Positions 58,821-64,000 of a DNA stretch of 64,000 nucleotides are shown piece after piece. The stretch covers positions 33,284-97,283 of the forward strand of contig JANRLS010000165.1 of the NCBI GenBank assembly GCA_033762315.1, given 5' to 3'. Position numbers and translations under genes: made by a program. The notes under the pieces are model-generated. The model saw only the letters and a list, made by a program, of their open reading frames with translations, ran no database searches and was not told where the DNA came from. This DNA comes from CAYLLN01 sp033762315 (GTDB lineage: Bacteria > Planctomycetota > Planctomycetia > Pirellulales > Pirellulaceae). Within the stretch, counting starts at the first letter, position 1; each line of letters opens with the position of its first letter.

Positions 58821-60425
58821 CTATCCCAGCGGGGCGAACTGGGCGACGATCTGCTTCGCCGTCCGCAACCCATCGACCGCGGCACTGATGATCCCCCCCG
58901 CGTAGCCGGCCCCTTCGCCGACCGGAAAGAGGCCGGCGATGTTTGGCGTTTCGCGCGTGTGGTGATCGCGGGCGATCCGCACCGGCGAACTGCCGCGCAT
59001 CTCCGGACCAACGAGCGTGGCGTCGCGCAAAAAGTCCCCCCGCCATTGCCGATCCATCAGCGGCAGACCGCTCTTCAGCGCGGCGAGCACGACCGGCGGC
59101 AAGACGGCATGGAGATTCGCCGGCACGACGCCCCGCGGATAGGAGCTTTCCAGCCGCTCTTCGCTGGCCGGTGTTTTTCCGACCAAGAAATCGGCGGCCC
59201 GCTGAATCGGGGCCAGATACGCACCCCGGCTCAGCTTGAATGCCGCCGCCTCGAATTGTCGCTGGATTTCGACCCCCGCCAGCGGATGCTCGCTGCTGAA
59301 CTCGTGCGGCTCCAGTGTCACCATCACGCCGCTGTTGGCAAACGGCGTGTCATGCCGCGAGTTGCTCATGCCGTTGGTGCAAAACATCCCCGGCTCGGAG
59401 ACGCTGGGAATGACCACGCCGCCGGCGCACATGCAAAAGGTGAACAGGTCGCGCTGGCCGCGCGTGATAAGCGAATAGTCGGCGGCTCCCAGAATTCGCT
59501 CATAATCCTCGCCGTGCTCGCCATATTTGTGCCGATTCACTTGGGCCTGGGGCTGCTCGATCCGCAGGCCAAGTTGAAACGCCTTTCGCGCGAGCGGCAC
59601 GCCGGCGCGGTGGAGCATCGCATAGGTATCGCGGGCGCTGTGGCCAATCGCCAGAATCACGACCGAAGCCGGCAAATGGCCACTCGAAGTGCTCACCCCC
59701 CGCACGCGGCCGTCGGCGATGTCCAGCGCTTCCATCCGGCAGCGAAAGCGATACTCGCCGCCGAGCGCCTCGATCTTCCGCCGGAAATTGCGGACGAGCA
59801 TCGGCAAGCGGTTGCTTCCCAGGTGGGGCCGCTGCTCGTAGCGAATTTCCGGCTTGCCGCCGCAGGCGACAAATTGCTCCAGCACCCAATCGACATCGGG
59901 CCCGCTCAGGCGACAGGTGAGCTTGCCGTCGCTGAAGGTGCCGGCCCCTCCCTCGCCAAAGAGGTAGTTGTTCTCGGTATCGAGCGGCCCACCCCGATCG
60001 AACGCCCGAATCGCCGGCACCCGCTCTTTCACCGGGTCGCCGCGCTCCAGCACGAGCGGCCGATAGCCGCGCACCGCCAGGTAGTAAGCCGCCAAAAGTC
60101 CCCCCGGCCCGGAGCCAACGACCACCGGTCGCTCGGCCAGCGGCGCGACGCCGGCGGGAGGCTCGTCGAAAACCGCCGGCTCGAACCGCTCAATGCCGGC
60201 GTGGCGGGTGCCGGTCGCCAGCCAGTCGCTTTCGCCCGGCCAGGTGACGGCCACGGTAAACACGAATCGCAGGCTGTCGCGCGAGCGGGCGTCGAGGCTC
60301 TTCCGCAAAATGCGCCAGCTCAGCGGCTCGGCGGGGCCGATTCCCAGCCGCGACGCAATCTGCCCGCGGAGCGATTCTTCCGGCGCGGCGACCGGCAATT
60401 CGAGATTCGTCAGACGGAGCGGCAT
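58821..60425 (-). CDS. FAD-dependent dehydrogenase-like protein (COG2509 type)
   Basis: A 534-residue flavoprotein. An N-terminal region of about 95 residues (RLTNLELPVAAPEESLRGQI) precedes the FAD motif VVVGSGPGGLLAAYYLA (about residues 101-117), then NNYLFGEGGAGTFSDGKL and the C-terminal GLFPVGEGAGYAGGIISAAV. The family is widespread in bacteria but poorly characterised; it may act on an unknown electron acceptor. ATG at 60425; the longer frame to 60524 was rejected. The small gene at 60478 lies just upstream on the same strand, 52 bases away. Confidence 0.9.
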   Translation of the reverse strand: MPLRLTNLELPVAAPEESLRGQIASRLGIGPAEPLSWRILRKSLDARSRDSLRFVFTVAVTWPGESDWLATGTRHAGIERFEPAVFDEPPAGVAPLAERPVVVGSGPGGLLAAYYLAVRGYRPLVLERGDPVKERVPAIRAFDRGGPLDTENNYLFGEGGAGTFSDGKLTCRLSGPDVDWVLEQFVACGGKPEIRYEQRPHLGSNRLPMLVRNFRRKIEALGGEYRFRCRMEALDIADGRVRGVSTSSGHLPASVVILAIGHSARDTYAMLHRAGVPLARKAFQLGLRIEQPQAQVNRHKYGEHGEDYERILGAADYSLITRGQRDLFTFCMCAGGVVIPSVSEPGMFCTNGMSNSRHDTPFANSGVMVTLEPHEFSSEHPLAGVEIQRQFEAAAFKLSRGAYLAPIQRAADFLVGKTPASEERLESSYPRGVVPANLHAVLPPVVLAALKSGLPLMDRQWRGDFLRDATLVGPEMRGSSPVRIARDHHTRETPNIAGLFPVGEGAGYAGGIISAAVDGLRTAKQIVAQFAPLG

Positions 60426-60477
60426 CCACCAATCGTAAGCGATGCTATCGGGGCGTCCACGGTAGCGAGCCGCCCGC

Positions 60478-60735
60478 TTAGGCCGCCCGGCGCGGTGCGG
60501 CCAGTTGACGGCGAGCCGGCGCATTCAAACGGGAGAGAATCGGATCCCCCTGCAGTGCCGTCGTCACCTGATCGAGCTGCTCGACGACCGAGAGGGCGAG
60601 GTCGATGAAAATCCACTTTCGGCCGGCAAACTCGCAGAGCCCGCCGCCGACGCCGCCGAGCCACTCTTGCCTGACCGTATACCCGGCCTCTTCCGCCAGG
60701 GCCTTCGTCCGTTCCAGCAGCTCCACGCTATGCAT
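60478..60735 (-). CDS. Small conserved hypothetical protein (85 aa) upstream of the FAD protein
   Basis: Starts MHSVELLERTKALAEEAGYT at 60735. The core GGVGGGLCEFAGRKWIFIDL is followed by a charged amphipathic segment and a basic tail (NAPARRQLAAPRRAA). It resembles small planctomycete proteins of unknown function. Same-strand position with the FAD gene suggests co-transcription. Short length keeps this tentative in function but the gene looks real. Confidence 0.78.
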   Translation of the reverse strand: MHSVELLERTKALAEEAGYTVRQEWLGGVGGGLCEFAGRKWIFIDLALSVVEQLDQVTTALQGDPILSRLNAPARRQLAAPRRAA

Positions 60736-60947
60736 CCCAGCTTCTCCAAATTTCCCATTCCATGACTGGCGGGTCGATTATAGCGGCAGCCGGTCATGCC
60801 AACCAGTTCGATTCGACGATACCACCTGTGGCGTTAACTCCCGATCCGCCAAAGGGTTAAGACGACTAGCCTGGGCAGGATCGGCGCTTCAACCTCGCTT
60901 TGGCAAGCCGGCGAATCCGCACAAACCGGCAAGACTTTGTGGCCTCA

Positions 60948-61721
60948 ATGCTTTCCACCCTGCAACCGCCGTCCGAAGCCTCGCTCTCCCCTGCCGAGGA
61001 GATTGCCCTGCTTAAGCAACAGTTGGCCCAGGCTCAGAAGCTGACCGCCCTGGGCGAGCTCGTCAGCACTACCACGCACGAGTTCAACAACGTGCTAATG
61101 ACGATTCTGAACTACGCCCGCCTCGGCATGCGGCACAAAGACGAACCGACGCGCGACAAGGCGCTCGATAAGATTCACACCGCCGCGCAGCGGGCCGCGA
61201 AAATTACCAGCACCGTGCTGGCCGTCGCCCGCAACCGGTCGGGCGGGCTGGAAGCGACCGACCTCGCGAAAATCGTCGCCGATACGCTCGTCCTCCTGGA
61301 GCGCGAGCTCTCGAAGTATCGCATCGCGCTCGAAACGCAGCTGCAGCCGGTCCCCGAAGTGCTGGCCATCGGCAACCAGATTCAGCAGGTGCTTATCAAT
61401 TTGCTGATCAACGCCCGCCAGGCGATGACCAGCGGCGGGCGCGTGCTCGTCAAACTTGAACACGACACCGCCGCCGGCACCGTCGATCTCACGGTCCGCG
61501 ACACCGGCTGCGGCATTCCCGCCGATAAGCTGCCACGAATTTTCGACTCGTTCTACACGACTAAATCCGGGCCGGATGAAACGGGCCGCGGCGGCACGGG
61601 CCTGGGTCTCTCGGCCTGCAAGCAAATCATCGAAGCCCACCGCGGCCGCATCCGCGTCGAAAGCACCGTCGGCAAGGGGACCGCCTTCACCATCAAGCTC
61701 CCCATCGCCCCGCGGTCCTAA
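60948..61721 (+). CDS. Soluble sensor histidine kinase
   Basis: 257 residues, with no membrane segment. The dimerisation/phosphoacceptor segment is TTTHEFNNVLMTILNYARLG with phospho-His at residue 44 (H-E-F-N-N, NtrB-like). The ATPase domain has the N box INLLINARQAM, G1 DTGCGIP, F box DSFYTTK and G2 GGTGLGLSACK. There is no PAS or other sensor domain and no adjacent response regulator, so it is an orphan kinase. The ATG at 60948 leaves a short leading helix (LSPAEEIALLKQQLAQAQKL) that may form a coiled coil. A GTG at 60939 is an alternative start. Confidence 0.92.
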   Translation: MLSTLQPPSEASLSPAEEIALLKQQLAQAQKLTALGELVSTTTHEFNNVLMTILNYARLGMRHKDEPTRDKALDKIHTAAQRAAKITSTVLAVARNRSGGLEATDLAKIVADTLVLLERELSKYRIALETQLQPVPEVLAIGNQIQQVLINLLINARQAMTSGGRVLVKLEHDTAAGTVDLTVRDTGCGIPADKLPRIFDSFYTTKSGPDETGRGGTGLGLSACKQIIEAHRGRIRVESTVGKGTAFTIKLPIAPRS

Positions 61722-62382
61722 GGCCGGCATCCGTGGTCCATTGTCCGTGGTCCGTGGTCCGTGGCGTGCGATCGACGCCACACGGGAACCTTCCCATCGT
61801 CGGGGCTCAAACCTGTTCCCGGTCGTCCCCGCCGTGGCATCGGTCTAGTCGGCGGGCAATGGCCTTAGGTTGCGTACTCACAATCGGGCCGCGATGGGAC
61901 GGAAACTTAGCGAGTAGGCTATAGCGTGCATGCCGGAGGTCGTTGGGGCCTATTCACGCCGATCAACTGGCCGTTCGGGAGACTCGGCGATTAGCTACCG
62001 GCGTGCCCTAACGTTTCGCGATGTATTGATCGCTGTCGCTCGCCGCCGGTTGCCAGCGCTCCTCGCCAGGGACGAAATTCGCTGCGGCACCCGAACAATC
62101 ACCGTTAGCAACTCGACCGCGACATCAAGATCAGCACCCGCGCGCCAATTTCTCTGCGAGACTTCTCCAATCCGGTCCAGTGCCCCCTTGCTGCATCAGA
62201 ATGAGGGAGAGTGGCAATCCCAAGAGCGCTCCTCCCCTCCGTGACGCCCCTGTCCGCTTTCTGAACCTGCCATCCCACAAGAAGGAGGGGGCATTTTCGA
62301 AAATTCGATGAGTTCTTGAGCCTGCTACCTAAACTAGGTATTTTCTTGGCTTTCCAGACTGAATCCGCTCGTAGGTGGTTGC
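61722..62382. other. Gene-free region at the border of the less GC-rich right end
   Basis: About 660 bases without a convincing gene on either strand. The first part holds the CCGTGGTC tandem repeat. The stretch from about 61880 on is less GC-rich than the rest of the window. A 104-codon frame at 61930-62244 has no family features and was not accepted. Confidence 0.5.
61731..61764. repeat. Tandem CCGTGGTC repeat
   Basis: Four units of (C)CGTGGTCC or CATTGTCC directly after the histidine kinase stop (CCGTGGTCCATTGTCCGTGG and onward). Confidence 0.8.
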
Positions 62383-63855
62383 ATGTCTCACCGCCAGTTA
62401 CTGACCCAGGTTCAAACGGCGATCGAATTGAATTCGCGACAAGCTCTCTTCGTCGTTCTCTACACGTATTTTTCAGAACCTGCACGAGTACGAGTCGCCG
62501 AAAACCGCCTGAAGCTAGCGAAGGCGCGATTGCCTGCGGAGCCAGTGGACCTTCAGCGTAGACGAGGGCCGGGATACTTACCCCATTGGCTAACACCAAT
62601 CGACGAGACTCGCCCGATTGACCAGGTGCATCGAGAATTGTCGCTGCTCACCGACACTGATGAGTTCGAAGTTCAGGCTCTACGTTGGCTACGTCGATTC
62701 GACGAAGAATTGGGTATCGCCGGGCGGCAGTTGTTTAACCAGCAAGATCGATATGCGGGTTTCGACAATCGCAACTACTGGGTACGGCCTGTGAATCGAC
62801 GACTTGCTGACAGAATCGAGGACATCGTCTTCGCAAGATCGGGCAAGAGAACGGTGATAACCTGGTCCGGAGTGCAGGCACCCACGATCAAGGCCTATTG
62901 TCGCCGCATGACGGCGCTGCCAGTTGCGGAGTCCGTCAGCCAGCGATGCGTCCCTGTGGCACTTGCCGAGCGATCACCGCTAGCCGCGGCGCGCTTATCC
63001 CTTGAATGGCAGCGAGGGAACTTCGCTGTCATCCTCTGGCCTTTCAGTGTCCCGCTGAAATTTCCCAACGAGCTGCGCGATGTCGTGGTACTGACCGAAT
63101 TGACGAATTCAGGGCAAGTTTTGGCGAACGCACTTCGCGCGATCGATGAAGCGAAAGAGGAAAAGGCCGCGATACTCATTTACCCAGAGCTATCGATTTC
63201 CGAGGAGATTGAATACGCCATTCGGAATCGCCTTCGCACCCACGGGCCCAATGATTACCCGATTCTTACCGTGCTGGGACGTACTCACCGCAAGCGCCTC
63301 GAGAATGAAGAGGAATCTTGTTTGAATGAAGCACTGGTGCTCGGGCCGATCGGCGAAGAGGTTCAGATTCATCGCAAAATGACGTGTTTCGTCGATGCAA
63401 AAACGGAAGTTCGCGAATCCATCTCGACAGGTTCCAGCGTTACAGTTCTGGAATGCGACTGGGGGAATCTCGCAACGGTTATTTGCCTGGATTTTCTTCA
63501 AAGCGAAGTAAAAGCGCAGTTGAGGACATCCGGCTATGCCAACATGTTTTTGGTTCCATCGCTAAGTCCGACAACGAAGGCCCATTTGGCTTCGGCCGAT
63601 GAACTTTTCATCGAGCAACTAGCTTCTTCGTTCGTGTGCAATCGGTGGCTGTCTGCGAACGGCGATTCAACAGACAGCATCGCTAGCGATCCGATTTCAG
63701 CGAATTCGAAGGAAGCTCAAGAATTGCTGCAACGCGGAGCGTCGTTCTGCCGACTCCCTCACCCCGATGCGGCAATTCGACTTCGAATCGCGGATCCGTC
63801 GCGACATTCTCACCTGGTGTTCAACCTACGGAATGTAGGGACTAAGCCACCCTAA
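62383..63855 (+). CDS. Nitrilase-fold (carbon-nitrogen hydrolase) protein with unknown N-terminal region
   Basis: 490 residues starting MSHRQLLTQVQTAIELNSRQ. Residues about 233-425 have the Glu-Lys-Cys arrangement of the nitrilase superfamily: Glu269 in ILIYPELSIS, Lys332 in QIHRKMTCF, and Cys368 in LATVICLDF, with spacing close to that of the family (63 and 36 residues). The 230-residue N-terminal part (helical, with many Arg) matches nothing I recognise. Substrate and partner are unknown; an amide or nitrile hydrolysis is the family reaction. The gene is less GC-rich than its neighbours and lies next to another open gene at the window edge. A horizontally acquired module is possible. Confidence 0.75.
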   Translation: MSHRQLLTQVQTAIELNSRQALFVVLYTYFSEPARVRVAENRLKLAKARLPAEPVDLQRRRGPGYLPHWLTPIDETRPIDQVHRELSLLTDTDEFEVQALRWLRRFDEELGIAGRQLFNQQDRYAGFDNRNYWVRPVNRRLADRIEDIVFARSGKRTVITWSGVQAPTIKAYCRRMTALPVAESVSQRCVPVALAERSPLAAARLSLEWQRGNFAVILWPFSVPLKFPNELRDVVVLTELTNSGQVLANALRAIDEAKEEKAAILIYPELSISEEIEYAIRNRLRTHGPNDYPILTVLGRTHRKRLENEEESCLNEALVLGPIGEEVQIHRKMTCFVDAKTEVRESISTGSSVTVLECDWGNLATVICLDFLQSEVKAQLRTSGYANMFLVPSLSPTTKAHLASADELFIEQLASSFVCNRWLSANGDSTDSIASDPISANSKEAQELLQRGASFCRLPHPDAAIRLRIADPSRHSHLVFNLRNVGTKPP

Positions 63856-63930
63856 GCGTCTCGACATATTCAGATTATTGCTCTAGACTTGCCAAATTGC
63901 TGAACGATAATTGCATTGGAGCGGCAAACC

Positions 63931-64000
63931 ATGGACATGACCACATTCATTCTTGTTGATGCGTTATCGTTTCGACACAACCTTATCTCTTGGATCCAGT
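63931..64000 (+). CDS. Start of a gene cut by the right edge
   Basis: ATG at 63931 (MDMTTFILVDALSFRHNLIS, 23 codons visible) in the same orientation as the nitrilase-like gene, 75 bases downstream. Too short to identify. The window ends inside it. Confidence 0.4.
   Translation, partial: MDMTTFILVDALSFRHNLISWIQ

Noticed and set aside
61930..62244. 104-codon plus-strand frame
   Set aside because: No family features, Arg/Ser-rich, and no ribosome-binding site.
1..64000. tRNA, rRNA and CRISPR arrays
   Set aside because: None recognised by eye; a covariance-model scan would be needed to exclude a divergent tRNA or small RNA.

Overview
The window looks like a chromosomal segment of a GC-rich planctomycete, most likely of the Pirellulales type. 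The evidence is the gene content: a cytochrome-type DUF1587/1592/1588/1585 protein followed by a DUF1552 protein, a DUF1501 protein with a WD40 partner, two DUF1559 proteins with pilin-like N-termini, a DUF1080 protein, tetrahydromethanopterin C1 genes, and many exported proteins of unknown role. No rRNA, tRNA or CRISPR array was seen. Genes lie on both strands in short operons separated by repeat-bearing spacers. Many starts were moved inward from the longest open frame to an ATG with a Shine-Dalgarno, a Tat or signal peptide, or a required N-terminal residue.
Layout. 1-12.2 kb: an exported PQQ-type propeller protein cut by the window edge, tmk-holB, an overlapping peptide-binding protein/5-oxoprolinase pair, and a Ca2+-type P-ATPase broken by a frameshift. 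12.4-20.2 kb: a TPR-like exported protein, the DUF1501-WD40 pair, asnB and a short-type alpha-glucan phosphorylase. 20.5-26 kb: a cytochrome/DUF1552/Tat-protein cluster. 26-28.3 kb: an ECF sigma factor, its membrane anti-sigma factor and a Gly/Pro-rich exported protein. 28.6-34 kb: a small conserved protein, guanine-deaminase-like enzyme, UxaA-family dehydratase, DUF1559 protein and a sugar isomerase-like TIM barrel. 34-34.8 kb: a gene-poor stretch with hairpins and an isolated consensus promoter. 34.8-46.4 kb: a SufE-SufS fusion, secreted nuclease/phosphatase, outer-membrane-like protein, the C1 cluster fae-mtdB-dehydrogenase, a sialidase, a DUF1080-tadA-exported-protein operon and a sugar-nucleotide epimerase. 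46.5-54 kb: VanZ-like protein, GT39-like membrane protein, DHDPS-family lyase, second DUF1559 protein, phosphodiesterase and lipoprotein. 54-61.7 kb: an RHH-DUF433/DUF5615 toxin-antitoxin-like pair, membrane pyrophosphatase, DUF3267 protease, FAD protein and an orphan histidine kinase. 61.7-64 kb: a visibly less GC-rich end with a nitrilase-fold protein and the start of another gene.
How the genes work together. The clearest functional groups are formaldehyde oxidation (fae, mtdB and probably the linked dehydrogenase), uptake plus cleavage of 5-oxoproline-type compounds (binding protein plus oxoprolinase), Fe-S sulfur supply (SufES), sigma/anti-sigma signalling, and polymer or surface-sugar handling (glycogen phosphorylase, epimerase, GT39, sialidase, DUF1080).
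The most unusual features are short dispersed repeats that run in frame through several conserved genes, a two-copy element of about 159 bp with conserved ends, the SufE-SufS fusion, and the nitrilase-like protein at the right edge with a large N-terminal region I do not recognise.
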